Source: Pseudoduganella lutea (lineage in GTDB: Bacteria; Pseudomonadota; Gammaproteobacteria; Burkholderiales; Burkholderiaceae_D). Taken from it: a DNA stretch of 64,000 nucleotides. This document shows, one piece after another, positions 33,421 through 42,507 of this stretch. Within the stretch, counting starts at the first letter, position 1; every line of letters begins with the position of its first letter. A program made the position numbers and the translations under genes. The stretch spans positions 5,580,001-5,644,000 of the forward strand of contig NZ_CP035913.1 in NCBI RefSeq assembly GCF_004209755.1, written 5' to 3'. The notes beneath the pieces are model-generated. The model saw nothing but the letters and a program-made list of their open reading frames with translations, made no database searches and was not told where the DNA came from.

Positions 33421-34294
33421 GGCCACCTCCCTCGCCACTTTCCATCGCGTTGATCCAGCTTTCCAGCTGGGCAAAGCTTGGCTTCGTGTTCAGCTGCACC
33501 AGGCGGCGGCCGGCGTCGATCGCCAGCAGCGCCGGCTTGCCGGACACGTGCGTCACCAGCACCACCTTCACCGATTCCAGCGCGCCCGCTTCTTCGCCGA
33601 CGAGCTGCTTGAGCATGTTGCAGATCGGGTCGATCAGGCCATAGCACAGGAAGATACCGATGAACGTACCGACCATTGCCGCGCCCACTTTCTCGGCGAT
33701 CTCGCCGGACGAGGCGCCGCCGCCCACGGTACCCATCGTGATCACGATGCCCAGCACGGCCGCCAGAATGCCGAAGCCCGGCATGGCTTCGCCGATCTTG
33801 CCCAGCGACTTGGCCGGCTGCGTCAGTTCTTCGTGGATCAGTTCCAGTTCCTGCTCGAGCACGCCTTCGAGCTCGTGCGCGTTGATCTTGCCCATCGCCA
33901 TCAGGCGGAAGTTGTCGACGATGAACGCCAGCAGCTTCGGCTCTTCCAGCACGGAGGGGTAGCGCTGGAAGATCGCGCTGTCCTTCGGTGCTTCCACGTG
34001 CGCGTCCAGTGCCTTCAGGCCACCCGCGGCCAGTTGCAGCAGCTCGTACATCAGCAGCAGCAGCTGGCGCTGGAATTCGGAATCGTACTTCTTGCGCACG
34101 ATGATCTTTTTCAGCTGGTGCGACAGTTCGTGCAGGATGTGGCCCGGATTGCCCAGCACGAGCGCGCCCGCGCCGGCACCCGCGATCACGAGAATCTCGA
34201 TCGGGTGCCAGATGGCGGCGAACGTGCCGCCCATCAGGATGTAGCCGCCGAAGACACTGCCGAAAATAATGAGAAGGCCGACAATTTGCTGCAT
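33404..34294 (-). CDS. motA: Flagellar stator protein MotA (LafT-like)
   Basis: This 296-residue inner-membrane protein forms the stator ring with MotB. Four membrane segments are recognisable, the first MQQIVGLLIIFGSVFGGYILMGG and later ones near PGFGILAAVLGIVITMGTVG and GAAMVGTFIGIFLCYGLIDPICN. The conserved KIGEAMPGFGILAAVLG loop and the long cytoplasmic region that touches FliG (residues 60-160) are present. Its length and first residues match H+-type MotA. It ends overlapping motB. Confidence 0.95.
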   Translation of the reverse strand: MQQIVGLLIIFGSVFGGYILMGGTFAAIWHPIEILVIAGAGAGALVLGNPGHILHELSHQLKKIIVRKKYDSEFQRQLLLLMYELLQLAAGGLKALDAHVEAPKDSAIFQRYPSVLEEPKLLAFIVDNFRLMAMGKINAHELEGVLEQELELIHEELTQPAKSLGKIGEAMPGFGILAAVLGIVITMGTVGGGASSGEIAEKVGAAMVGTFIGIFLCYGLIDPICNMLKQLVGEEAGALESVKVVLVTHVSGKPALLAIDAGRRLVQLNTKPSFAQLESWINAMESGEGGGRAKAA

Positions 34295-34324
34295 GGTGAA
34301 TTCCTTTTCTTGAGTGCCGGCGGG

Positions 34325-35113
34325 TCAACCCTGCAGCACGGCTTTCATCTTGGTCAGTGCAGCCTTGTTCAGCTGGCACACGCGCGCATCCGTCAGGTCG
34401 AGCACGGCGGCGATTTCCTTGTAGCTGAGCTCGAACTCGTAGTACATCTGCACCACACGCTGCTCGCGTTCGTTCAATCCGCTAAGGGCCTGTTCCAGGC
34501 TGCGCCGCACCATCAGCTGCTCTTCCGGGCTGGGCGAGCTGCCGGCGCTGCCGTCGGCGGCGCCTTCCTGCAGCAGGTCATCGAAGCTGGCCAGCGTTTC
34601 GGCACTTTCATCGAGCTGGTAAGCCATGTATTCGTCGGCCGTCACGCCCAGGCCGGCAATGGCTTCCTGCTCGGTCGGTTCGCGGCCCAGCTTTCGCGTG
34701 AGGGCACGCACGCCATCGCGCAGCTTGTGGCTTTGCTGGCGCACCGCGCGCGGCCGCCAGTCCTGCCGGCGCAGCTCGTCGAGGATCGCGCCGCGGATGC
34801 GCAGGCTGGCGAAGCTGCCGAAAGCGGCATCCGGCTCGCCGTAGCGCCGCAGCGCTTCGAGCAAGCCCATCAGGCCGATCTGTTCCATGTCGTCGCGGTC
34901 GATCGCGCCGCTCACCTGCGAGTTCAGCTGGCGCACGATCTTCTTCACCAGCGGCGCATACGACATCAGGTGCTTTTGCTCGGCCGCAGGCGACAGTGCC
35001 TGCGCGGCCGCGCGTACCTCATAGGTTTCGCCATAGCTTTCGCCGTAGCTTTCGGCATAGCCGCCGCCGTAATTCCCGGCGGAGGATTCGGTTGCTGCAC
35101 ATACCATAACCAT
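34325..35113 (-). CDS. fliA: Flagellar sigma factor FliA (sigma-28, LafS-like)
   Basis: This 262-residue sigma factor transcribes late flagellar genes. Region 2 reads LMSYAPLVKKIVRQL to DRDDMEQIGLMGLLEALRRY, with FGSFASLRIRGAILDELRRQDWRPRAVR. Region 3 includes EQEAIAGLGVTADEY, and region 4 LSGLNEREQRVVQMYYEFELSYKEIAAVLDLTDARVCQLNKAAL. An unusual N-terminal extension of about 35 residues repeats Y-A/G-E-S (YAESYGESYGETYE), encoded by near-identical 12-base units at about 35020-35065. ATG at 35113 has AAGGG upstream; a second Met is at 35107. It lies between fliL and motA. Confidence 0.94.
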   Translation of the reverse strand: MVMVCAATESSAGNYGGGYAESYGESYGETYEVRAAAQALSPAAEQKHLMSYAPLVKKIVRQLNSQVSGAIDRDDMEQIGLMGLLEALRRYGEPDAAFGSFASLRIRGAILDELRRQDWRPRAVRQQSHKLRDGVRALTRKLGREPTEQEAIAGLGVTADEYMAYQLDESAETLASFDDLLQEGAADGSAGSSPSPEEQLMVRRSLEQALSGLNEREQRVVQMYYEFELSYKEIAAVLDLTDARVCQLNKAALTKMKAVLQG

Positions 35114-35122
35114 ATCGGCCCT

Positions 35123-35608
35123 TTATTCCACGATCAGCTTGCCGATCATGACTTCCTTGAACGGCTGTTCGCGCTCGTCTTTCTCGTACTCTTCCACGAA
35201 CGCCTTGTTCAGCGCTTCCGCGTATTCGTCGATCGTCATTGCCTGTGCCTTGTCCATCGGCAGTGCCGACAGCGTGCGCACCGCAACGCTGCGCAGCAGA
35301 GGCAGCTGTTCCTTGGCTTCCTTTTCCGTCTTCACGGGTGCAGCCACGACAAGGTCGGCGGACAAGTAGTGCGGCACCGCCTCGTTCGGCGAACGGCGCA
35401 GCATCACGATGATCTTGTCGACCGTCAGGTATTTGACCGGTCCCGCCTCTTCCTCGTCTTCCTTCTTCTTTTTCTTGGGTTTCTTTTCCTCGTCGTGCTG
35501 GCCTTCGGCCGCGTCGGCCTTCGGTGCCAGGAACCACACGGCCGCGCCGGCGCCACCGCCGCAGACCAGTGCCACGCCGAGGATGATGATGATCAGCTTC
35601 TTGTTCAT
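35123..35608 (-). CDS. fliL: Flagellar basal-body protein FliL
   Basis: This 161-residue protein has one membrane segment (KLIIIILGVALVCGGGAGAAVWFLA), a highly charged linker (EEKKPKKKKKEDEEE) and a periplasmic domain (YLTVDKIIVMLRRSP to VMIGKLIVE). FliL sits near the stator and supports torque. It is placed between fliK and fliA as in lateral (lafE-F-S) loci. Confidence 0.93.
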   Translation of the reverse strand: MNKKLIIIILGVALVCGGGAGAAVWFLAPKADAAEGQHDEEKKPKKKKKEDEEEAGPVKYLTVDKIIVMLRRSPNEAVPHYLSADLVVAAPVKTEKEAKEQLPLLRSVAVRTLSALPMDKAQAMTIDEYAEALNKAFVEEYEKDEREQPFKEVMIGKLIVE

Positions 35609-35615
35609 TTACCTG

Positions 35616-36824
35616 TTACTCCCGCTGCATCGCGAAGGTGGTGTTGGTTTCATTGCCCTCGTTCAGCGCGCGGCCGGGGCCGCGTTGTTCACGCTGTTGC
35701 TCTGCTTCCCGCTCGGGCTGGCGGCCGCGGCCTTCGCTGTCGGCCAGCGAGCGCGATGACGCTTGCGAAACCGTCACGGCCACATCGCCCTGCTGGCGTT
35801 GCGACAGATCCTGGCGCATCGAATCGCCAACGGCGTTCAGCTGGCGTACGACTTCGCTGTTGGTGGCCGACATGCTGACGTGCAGCGCACCGGCGGTCTG
35901 GCGAATCGAAATTTCGATGCTGCCCAAGTTGGGCGGCTCAAGGCGTATAACGGCTTGATCGTTCCCTTTCTGAAGGGTAACTTGTAAACGATCGCCGAGT
36001 GCCGCGCGCAGCGGCTGTTGCCACTGCTCCGGCGTACCGGCCAGCTTCACGGTATCGGCGGGTGCGGTGGCGCCGGCGAGCGGTGCCGAGGCGGCCATCA
36101 CGCCGCGGAACGTTGCCTGTCCATCACTGGGCGCTTGCTGGCCGGGCTGGCCTTCCGCGCCGGACTGGGCGGTGCCATCCTGGGCGGCCTGCACGCCGGC
36201 ATGGGTACCAGCGCTGGCGGCAGTGGCTGTCGCAACGGCCTGGCGCACATCGGCTGCGGCCTTCGGCGCAGCCGGCTCACCCGTGACGGGCAGGGCGCCT
36301 TGCAGCAGCCGTGCCGCCAGTGGCGTGGCGGCAACGGCCGTGGCCGCAGCCGCGCCGTTCGTGATCGCATCGGCGGCTGCCTGGCGCGCGCCGTTGGAGG
36401 CGGCCGCCAGCAGCGTGGTACCGCGCATCTGCGTGGCGTCGATAGTGGCATTCGCGGCCGCAGGCTGTGCGGCCTGGGGCAGCACGGCGAAATGCAGTAC
36501 CGGCATCATGGCGGCCAGCGGTGCTTCCGTGGCCAGGTCCTCGGCGGCGAGCTCGGCATCGGTCTCCGGCTGGGCGGCCTGGGCGCCTGCCGGCTGGCCG
36601 GCGGCGTTCGCGGCCGGCGCTCCAAGGCCGGCGAAGTCGAGCAGTTGTGCGAACTGCATGGGCAGGCCCGTACCGCCAAGGGCGGCACCTTCGGTCATTG
36701 CGGACGTGCCGCCAATGTTGGCGCCTTCAGCAGCCAGTGCGGGCGCGCCGCCAACGGCGACGCCAGGCAGCGCGTTTTGCGCCGCAGCCGCGCCACCTGG
36801 CGCGGAAGGGGTAGTGATCATCAT
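35616..36824 (-). CDS. fliK: Flagellar hook-length control protein FliK
   Basis: This 402-residue secreted ruler protein sets hook length and switches export specificity. The first 270 residues are Ala/Gly/Pro-rich and low-complexity. The C-terminal Flg_hook domain (about 285-350) reads LRAALGDRLQVTLQKGNDQAVIRLEPPNLGSIEISI, with the RLEPPNLG core motif, then MSATNSEVVRQLNAVGDSMRQDLSQR. It starts by a four-base overlap with fliT. A second, FliK-like gene lies at 51703. Confidence 0.92.
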   Translation of the reverse strand: MMITTPSAPGGAAAAQNALPGVAVGGAPALAAEGANIGGTSAMTEGAALGGTGLPMQFAQLLDFAGLGAPAANAAGQPAGAQAAQPETDAELAAEDLATEAPLAAMMPVLHFAVLPQAAQPAAANATIDATQMRGTTLLAAASNGARQAAADAITNGAAAATAVAATPLAARLLQGALPVTGEPAAPKAAADVRQAVATATAASAGTHAGVQAAQDGTAQSGAEGQPGQQAPSDGQATFRGVMAASAPLAGATAPADTVKLAGTPEQWQQPLRAALGDRLQVTLQKGNDQAVIRLEPPNLGSIEISIRQTAGALHVSMSATNSEVVRQLNAVGDSMRQDLSQRQQGDVAVTVSQASSRSLADSEGRGRQPEREAEQQREQRGPGRALNEGNETNTTFAMQRE

Positions 36825-37132
36825 GCTCCGGTCCCGGAAAATTCATTGTCGAGGGCATAGGCAAGCCAGCCCTCCTTGTGGGTATTGATCTGTTGCAGGT
36901 GCTTGCCCAGTTTGCTGCTGGCGGTGCTCACTGCTTCGGTTGCGGCCTTGTGCTGCTGGCGCAGGGCGGCGAGGGCGGCCCGTTCTGCCGGTGTCCACTT
37001 GCCCTGGCCGGCAAGGGCCGGCAGGGTGGACGCCATCTGCGTGTTCAGCACCGCCAGCGCCTTCCAGTCCGCCGCGGCCGCCGCGGCCGCGACCTGCTGC
37101 GCCAGGCGCAGCAGTTCTTGTTCCCTAGCCAT
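36821..37132 (-). CDS. fliT: Flagellar FliT-like chaperone
   Basis: This 103-residue helical protein lies between fliS and fliK, where FliT (lafX position) belongs. It is mainly amphipathic helices (MAREQELLRLAQQVAAAAAAADWKALAVLNTQM, AALRQQHKAATEAVSTASSKLGKHLQQINTHKEGWLAYALD). FliT binds the filament cap FliD before export. It overlaps fliS by eight bases and fliK by four. Sequence conservation in FliT is low, so the call leans on position. Confidence 0.75.
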   Translation of the reverse strand: MAREQELLRLAQQVAAAAAAADWKALAVLNTQMASTLPALAGQGKWTPAERAALAALRQQHKAATEAVSTASSKLGKHLQQINTHKEGWLAYALDNEFSGTGA

Positions 37133-37514
37133 GCTTGGCCTGCACGCCGAGCCATCCCTGCCTGATGGTCGTCAGCAGGCCGACCACCTCGTCGACGATG
37201 GCCGGATCGAGGTCGATGCCGGCACGGTACAGTCGCGCCGCGCAGTAGTCGTACAGGCGGCCCAGGTTGGCGACCACTTCGCCGCCGTTGTCGAAATCCA
37301 GCGAGCTGGACAGGCCGTTGATGATTTGCGTGCACTTGTCCAGGCTGGTTGCCTTCTGCTCGTAGCGCCGCCCGGCGATATGGCCGCGGGCGCGGGCAAG
37401 CTCTTCGAGCAGGCCGTCGGTCAGCACCAGTACCAGCTCGATCGGCGAGGCACGCGCTGTCTGCGCATCCAGATTGGTGGAGTGGTATTCGCCATAGGCG
37501 TCGAGATTCATCAT
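37125..37514 (-). CDS. fliS: Flagellin export chaperone FliS
   Basis: This 129-residue chaperone prevents premature flagellin assembly. It shows AYGEYHSTNLDAQTARASPIELVLVLTDGLLEELARARGHIAGR, then KCTQIINGLSSSLDFDNGGEVVANLGRLYDYCAARLYRAGI, the helical FliS pattern with the SP-ELVLLLYDG-like block. The start is 37514 or 37511 (two Met in a row). It lies 32 bases from fliD and overlaps fliT. Confidence 0.93.
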   Translation of the reverse strand: MMNLDAYGEYHSTNLDAQTARASPIELVLVLTDGLLEELARARGHIAGRRYEQKATSLDKCTQIINGLSSSLDFDNGGEVVANLGRLYDYCAARLYRAGIDLDPAIVDEVVGLLTTIRQGWLGVQAKHG

Positions 37515-37546
37515 GTTGTGGTCACCATTGAATTTTTGACGCGCTG

Positions 37547-38932
37547 TCAATCGTCCTTCGAGAACATGGCGTCGAACATAGAGGTAGTGCTATCCATCTG
37601 CGCCTGCAGCGTCTGCAGCGTCGTGAACTGGTTCAGATAGCGGACGTAAGCCGTTTCATACTGCTTGTCGAGGGTAGCCTGGCGCTCGAGCAGCGAGTCC
37701 TGCAATTGCGCATTGACATCGCGACGTTTCGAGATCTGGCCGGCGGTCGTGTCGGTCCAGCCGCCCAGCAGCTTGTCCAGGTCGCCCAGCACGCCGCTTG
37801 GCGAGTTCAGGGTGTTGTTGCCCATGAGCGTGTCGAGCGCGCCCGGGTTCGCCGCCAGCGTCTTGGTCAAGCGGCCCGCATCCAGCGACAGCGTGCCGTC
37901 GCGATTGCCCGTGATGCCGAAATTGGCGAGCGACATGCCGCCGGATGCCTGGCGCAGCACGGCCTGCATGCGGGTACGCAGCGCCTGGATGCCGGCGTCG
38001 GCGTGGAAGACGCCGGCCGACGTGCCGTCGCTCACGCTGCCCGCGTCAGTCAGCGTTTTCAGTGTGCCGATGAGCTTGTTCCAGCCGTCGACGAATCCCT
38101 GCAGGTTGGCCGTGGTGGCGCTCGTGTCGGTGCCGACCGTCAGGGTGACGGGGTTTTCGCCCACGGACTGCGCCTTGGTGAAGGTCATCGACACGCCGTC
38201 GATCACGTTGTACGTGTTCGACGCCTGCTGGATCTTGGTGCCGGTGGCCTTGTCGCCCAGGTAGACGATGGCATCCTTGGCCACCACAAGGTCCTTGCGG
38301 TTGCCGGGCGTGGCCAGCGAGGTTTGCAGCGCGCCCGGGGGCAGCCCGCTGCCGTCGAGCGATACCGTGTTGGCGGCACCCGTTTCCGACGATGCCAGCA
38401 CGAGCTGCTGCACGCCGCCGATCGTCATCGTCGATGCCGTCACTTTCGACGTGTTGCCGGCGGCGGAATTGATGGCCGTGGCCAGTTCCTTGATCGACAG
38501 CACGCCATCGCCGCTCGAATCGGCCTGGGTCAGGTCGACCGCGAAGGTCGTCAGGCCCACGTTGACGTTGATCGTGCCCGTTTCGCTCATGGGCGTCGTG
38601 TCGGAGATATTGCTGTACTGCGCCTGGTTGGCGGTGGCCAGTTGCTCGACATAGAACGAATAATTACCCGCGGTCGCCGACATGCCGGCCGTGGCCGTAC
38701 CGACCGTCGAGCTGAACGTGGCCGACGTGGCCACCACGGTCTTTTTCGACGACATCGACGACATCGTGTTCTCAAACGTCGACATGGCCGACCGCAGCGA
38801 CGCCAGGCCCTTGTCGGTGGCCGTTGCGACGTCGTTCTGGGTTGTCAGGATGGACTGGCGTGCCTGGATGGAGATCGTGGCCAGCTGCGTGGCGGTGCTT
38901 TTCGGATCGTAGGTGGGTGCGGTCGTTGCCAT
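37547..38932 (-). CDS. fliD: Flagellar filament cap protein FliD
   Basis: This 461-residue HAP2 protein caps the filament and helps flagellin insert. The N-terminus ITTQNDVATATDKGLASLRSAMSTFENTMSSMSSKK and the C-terminus LLERQATLDKQYETAYVRYLNQFTTLQTLQAQMDSTTSMFDAMFSKDD are the FliD helical ends, with the middle GVSMTFTKAQSVGENPVTLTVGTDTS typical of the family. It begins the fliD-S-T-K-L-fliA-motA-motB series. A 98-base gap separates it from fliJ. Confidence 0.95.
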   Translation of the reverse strand: MATTAPTYDPKSTATQLATISIQARQSILTTQNDVATATDKGLASLRSAMSTFENTMSSMSSKKTVVATSATFSSTVGTATAGMSATAGNYSFYVEQLATANQAQYSNISDTTPMSETGTINVNVGLTTFAVDLTQADSSGDGVLSIKELATAINSAAGNTSKVTASTMTIGGVQQLVLASSETGAANTVSLDGSGLPPGALQTSLATPGNRKDLVVAKDAIVYLGDKATGTKIQQASNTYNVIDGVSMTFTKAQSVGENPVTLTVGTDTSATTANLQGFVDGWNKLIGTLKTLTDAGSVSDGTSAGVFHADAGIQALRTRMQAVLRQASGGMSLANFGITGNRDGTLSLDAGRLTKTLAANPGALDTLMGNNTLNSPSGVLGDLDKLLGGWTDTTAGQISKRRDVNAQLQDSLLERQATLDKQYETAYVRYLNQFTTLQTLQAQMDSTTSMFDAMFSKDD

Positions 38933-39030
38933 TTTGGTGCTCCGAGGAAATATATTAAGAGTGTACCTTGGGGAAGGGCGACAAAAGGCCGTTCCCGATG
39001 AAATTTATTTCCGTACGGATCTATTTGCGA

Positions 39031-39465
39031 TTATTTTTGGGAACGAAGCCACACTTGCGTTGCCAGGTCATCATGCACTTTACGTTCCTGCACTGCGCCC
39101 TTGCTGGCCAGCGCCTTCTCGTTCTTCTCCAGCACCTGGCCCAGGACTTCGCATTTCACGTAAGCCTGGTTCAGCGCGCGCTGCGAGACGGCCATGTCGG
39201 CCTCATGCATGGTGAGGTCGAGCCGGTGGCTGTCCGCCATGGCCAGCACGGCCTGCTTGTAGTTGCCGCAGTTGGCGGCCAGCGCGAGCGGCAGGCTGCC
39301 GGAGGCACCGCTGGCGACGGCGAGGCTGTGCAGGCGCTCGAGGTTTTTCTTGTAGCGCTCCGCGGTGGCGGTCTTCTCGGCCTGCGCGGCCTGCAGCTTT
39401 TCCAGCTGGGTATTGCGCAGCGCAACCAGCGAAGTGAGGTTCTGGATCAGCAGACGGTCGGTCAT
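39031..39465 (-). CDS. fliJ: Flagellar export chaperone FliJ
   Basis: This 144-residue coiled-coil protein (LVALRNTQLEKLQAAQAEKTATAERYKKNLERLHSLA, HEADMAVSQRALNQAYVKCEVLGQVLEKNEKALASKGAVQERK) resembles FliJ, the stalk of the export ATPase. It overlaps fliI by four bases at 39462. FliJ is poorly conserved, and the position after fliI strengthens the call. Confidence 0.85.
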   Translation of the reverse strand: MTDRLLIQNLTSLVALRNTQLEKLQAAQAEKTATAERYKKNLERLHSLAVASGASGSLPLALAANCGNYKQAVLAMADSHRLDLTMHEADMAVSQRALNQAYVKCEVLGQVLEKNEKALASKGAVQERKVHDDLATQVWLRSQK

Positions 39466-40772
39466 TTCATCAGCCTTTCAAGTCCTTCGACGCAACCGGT
39501 GTAGGGTGCGTCTTCCTTGGTGCCCTGGCACAGGAAGTGTTCGATATGCGGGTTCAGCTGCACGGCGCGGTCGGTGACGGGGTCGGCGCCCGGCACATAG
39601 GCGCCCAGCGGGATCAGGTCGCGCACGCGGTCATGCTTGGCCATGGCCGCCTTCAGCGCGCGTGCCGCCAGCATGTGCTCCTGGCTGATGATGCCGTTCA
39701 TGCAACGGCTAATCGACTGACCCACGTCGATCGCCGGGTAGTGGCCGCGTTCGGCCAGCGCACGCGTCAGCACGATGTGGCCATCCAGGATCGCGCGCGC
39801 CGTGTCGACGATCGGGTCCTGCTGGTCATCGCCCTCGGCCAGTACCGTGTAGATGGCGCTCATCGAACCATTCTCGTGTTCGCCATTGCCGGCCGATTCC
39901 ACCAGCTGCGGCAGGTTCGAGAATACCGAGGGCGGATAACCCTTGGTGGCCGGCGGTTCACCCAGCGCGAGGGCCACTTCGCGCAGCGCCATCGCATAGC
40001 GGGTCAGCGAATCGACCAGCAGCAGCACGTTCTTGCCCTGGTCGCGGTAATGCGCCGCGATCGTATGGCACAGCTCGGTCGCCATCACGCGCATCATCGG
40101 CGATTCGTCCGCCGGCGCGATCACCAGCACGGCTTTCTTCAAGCCTTCGGCGCCCAGCGACAGGTCGATGAACTCGCGCACTTCACGCGAACGTTCGCCG
40201 ATCAGGCCGACCACCACCACGTCGGCCACGGTCTGGCGCGTCATGATGCCCAGCAGCACGGATTTACCGACGCCGGAACCGGCCATCAGCCCCACGCGCT
40301 GGCCCTTGCCCAGCGTGAGCATGGAATTGATCGCGCGCACGCCTACGTCCAGCGGTTCGTGCACGGGTTTCTTGCGCAGCGGGTTGACGCGCGGCGGATG
40401 CATGTCGAGCTCGTGCTCGCCCGTCAGCCTGCCCTTGCCGTCGATCGGCTCGCCCAGGCCATTGACCATGCGGCCCAGCCAGCTGTTGCCGATCTTCAGC
40501 GTGGCCTTTTCCTGCTGGGGCAGCACGCGGGCGCCCGTCTGCAGGCCGATGGCCTTCTTGAAAGGCATCAGGTACGACACCTTGTCGCGAAAGCCGACCA
40601 CCTGGGCATCGAGCCACTGGCCGTCGACGGTTTCAATGCGGGCGCGCTGGCCCGTGTGCAACGGGCAGCCGACCGCTTCGAGCAGCAGGCCGGAGGCACC
40701 GACCAGCCGGCCCGTGGGCGTGGCCATCGGTACGGCATCCAGTTCCAGCTTGCGCAGCGCGTCTGCAATCAT
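39462..40772 (-). CDS. fliI: Flagellum-specific export ATPase FliI
   Basis: This 436-residue F1-beta-like ATPase powers flagellar protein export. The Walker A loop AGSGVGKS is at 164-171. VVVGLIGERSREVREF, LLLVDSLTRYAMALREVALALGEPPATKGYPPSVFSNLPQLVE and DGHIVLTRALAERGHYPAIDVGQSISRC are the catalytic blocks. The length is standard. It overlaps fliH and fliJ by four bases each. Confidence 0.97.
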   Translation of the reverse strand: MIADALRKLELDAVPMATPTGRLVGASGLLLEAVGCPLHTGQRARIETVDGQWLDAQVVGFRDKVSYLMPFKKAIGLQTGARVLPQQEKATLKIGNSWLGRMVNGLGEPIDGKGRLTGEHELDMHPPRVNPLRKKPVHEPLDVGVRAINSMLTLGKGQRVGLMAGSGVGKSVLLGIMTRQTVADVVVVGLIGERSREVREFIDLSLGAEGLKKAVLVIAPADESPMMRVMATELCHTIAAHYRDQGKNVLLLVDSLTRYAMALREVALALGEPPATKGYPPSVFSNLPQLVESAGNGEHENGSMSAIYTVLAEGDDQQDPIVDTARAILDGHIVLTRALAERGHYPAIDVGQSISRCMNGIISQEHMLAARALKAAMAKHDRVRDLIPLGAYVPGADPVTDRAVQLNPHIEHFLCQGTKEDAPYTGCVEGLERLMK

Positions 40773-41464
40773 TCTTCGGTCTCGTCTTCATCGCCGCTGT
40801 CGGCGGCCTGCAACTGTTTGTCCACCTGGTCCATCACGGCGGCCAGGCGCTGCGTACAACCGGCATCCACTTCGTTGTCGCCGGCGCGGATGCGGCATTC
40901 GCCCGCATCGAGGCTGGCATCGGCAATCAGGTTCCAGCGCTTGGCGCGCTTCGGATCCAGTTCCGACACCCGCTTCATTTCTTCGGGGTTCAGGTACACA
41001 TCGATGTCGTCGCGCGTGGCCGGCATCGACGCCAGCGTTTCATCGACCAGCGCCATGATCTGCACCGGCTGCAGCGCCAGCTCGGCGCGGATCACCGACC
41101 GGGCCACCTTGGCCACCAGGTCCACCACTTCCTTGCGCTGCGCAGCGCGGTAGTCGCTGCGCAGTTTCTTCAGGCTTTTCAGCATCGCGTCGACGGGGCG
41201 GGCAAGCTCGTCGAGCGCCACCGCGGTCTCGGCGCGGCCTTCGTCGCGCCCCTGGGCGATGCCCTGCACGCGGCCGGCTTCGAAGCCTTCTTCCTGGCCG
41301 CGCTGCAGGCCGATCTCGTAGCCGTCGCGCTGGCCCTGCTCGAATCCCTCGCTGATCGATGCCTGCCAGGCGGCGGCATCGGGCGTTGCCGAGCCGTCAC
41401 CGCGCGCCGCGGGCGGCGTGTGGTGCGACAGGGGCGGGAACCGGTAAGGGCGGAATTGCTTCAT
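40769..41464 (-). CDS. fliH: Flagellar export ATPase regulator FliH
   Basis: This 231-residue protein has the Gly-spaced helix GFEQGQRDGYEIGLQRGQEEGFEAGRVQGIAQGRDEG, the FliH GxxxG repeat, then a C-terminal region related to V-ATPase E subunits (VVDLVAKVARSVIRAELALQPVQIMALVDETLASMP). It tethers FliI to FliN. It starts MKQFRPYRFPPL, a usual FliH start, and overlaps fliG by four bases. Confidence 0.93.
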   Translation of the reverse strand: MKQFRPYRFPPLSHHTPPAARGDGSATPDAAAWQASISEGFEQGQRDGYEIGLQRGQEEGFEAGRVQGIAQGRDEGRAETAVALDELARPVDAMLKSLKKLRSDYRAAQRKEVVDLVAKVARSVIRAELALQPVQIMALVDETLASMPATRDDIDVYLNPEEMKRVSELDPKRAKRWNLIADASLDAGECRIRAGDNEVDAGCTQRLAAVMDQVDKQLQAADSGDEDETEE

Positions 41465-42507
41465 TCGACCACCGTTTCCGCGAACAGCTGCACCTCCACT
41501 TCGCCGGCATCGGCCAGGGCCTTGACGGTGGCCATGATTTCCGAGCGGGCCGCCTCGATGCGCGACATCGGCACGGGGCCGGCGCGGCGCATCATGTCCT
41601 CGAATGCCTGCGCCTGGCGCTTCGGCATCGTCTTCAGCACGGCGTTAAGGATCGACGGCTCGGCGCCTTTCAGCGCGATCGACCATTGCTCCAGCGGCAC
41701 TTCCTCGATCAGGCGCGACAGCACGGCTTCGGTCTGCGTGGCCAGGATCAGGAAGTCGTACATCGACAGTTCGATCTGTTCCACGATCGACGGGTCATGC
41801 GCACGCAGCAGTTCCACGACCTGGGCACGGTTGCCCGGCAGGCGGTTGAGGATCTCGGCAACCTGCTTGACACCTTCGATGCTCGTGCTCTGCATGTCGA
41901 ACGACCCCAGGCAGCGGTCCACCAGCTCGTCGAGCTCGGCCAGCAGGTCGCGGTCGATCTCGTCCAGGCGGGCCAGCGACAGCAGCACCAGGTCGCGGCC
42001 TTCCATCGGCAGGCCGTCGACGATCTGGCCAGCCAGCGCCGGCGGCAGGAAGGACAGGAACACGGCCTGGATACGTACGTGCTCGTTGGCGATGTAATCG
42101 GCCAGCCATTTCGGCGACGCCCACTGCAGGCGGGCCATCTTCGGGCGCAGTTCATCGCCGTAGATGTTGTTGAGCACGGTGTTGGCGATGTCGCCGCCCA
42201 GCGCCAGGTCCAGCGAGCGCTTCAGGTACTGGCGCGACGCGCCGTGCACGCCGGACTGCTGGCGGTAGTCGTCGAAGAAGGTCTGGATCGCGCCTTTCAC
42301 GGCTTCGACCTTGATGCCGCTCATCCGGGACATGACTTGCGTGACTTCCAGCAGTTCCTCGCGGGACAGGCAACGCAGCACGGCCGCCGCCTGTTCCTCG
42401 CCGATCGACAGCAGCACGATGGCGGCCTGTTCGACGGGGGAGAGGGTCGCACCTTCGATCGGTGCCAGATCGTTCAGATTCGCGTTCATGTTATTGAGCT
42501 CGGCCAT
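41461..42507 (-). CDS. fliG: Flagellar motor switch protein FliG
   Basis: This 348-residue switch protein transmits torque from MotA. It shows EQAAIVLLSIGEEQAAAVLRCLSREELLEVTQVMSRM at the N-terminus, then DYIANEHVRIQAVFLSFLPPALAGQIVDGLP. The C-terminus is EPSILNAVLKTMPKRQAQAFEDMMRRAGPVPMSRIEAARSEI. ATG at 42507 overlaps fliF; an alternative ATG at 42489 directly after the fliF stop gives 342 residues. It would sit on FliF and bind the C-ring, whose FliM-like partner here is atypical. Confidence 0.93.
   Translation of the reverse strand: MAELNNMNANLNDLAPIEGATLSPVEQAAIVLLSIGEEQAAAVLRCLSREELLEVTQVMSRMSGIKVEAVKGAIQTFFDDYRQQSGVHGASRQYLKRSLDLALGGDIANTVLNNIYGDELRPKMARLQWASPKWLADYIANEHVRIQAVFLSFLPPALAGQIVDGLPMEGRDLVLLSLARLDEIDRDLLAELDELVDRCLGSFDMQSTSIEGVKQVAEILNRLPGNRAQVVELLRAHDPSIVEQIELSMYDFLILATQTEAVLSRLIEEVPLEQWSIALKGAEPSILNAVLKTMPKRQAQAFEDMMRRAGPVPMSRIEAARSEIMATVKALADAGEVEVQLFAETVVE

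Noticed and set aside
33362..35878. Open frame of 838 codons opposite motA, fliA and fliL
   Set aside because: Same reasons: antisense to conserved genes and no domain.
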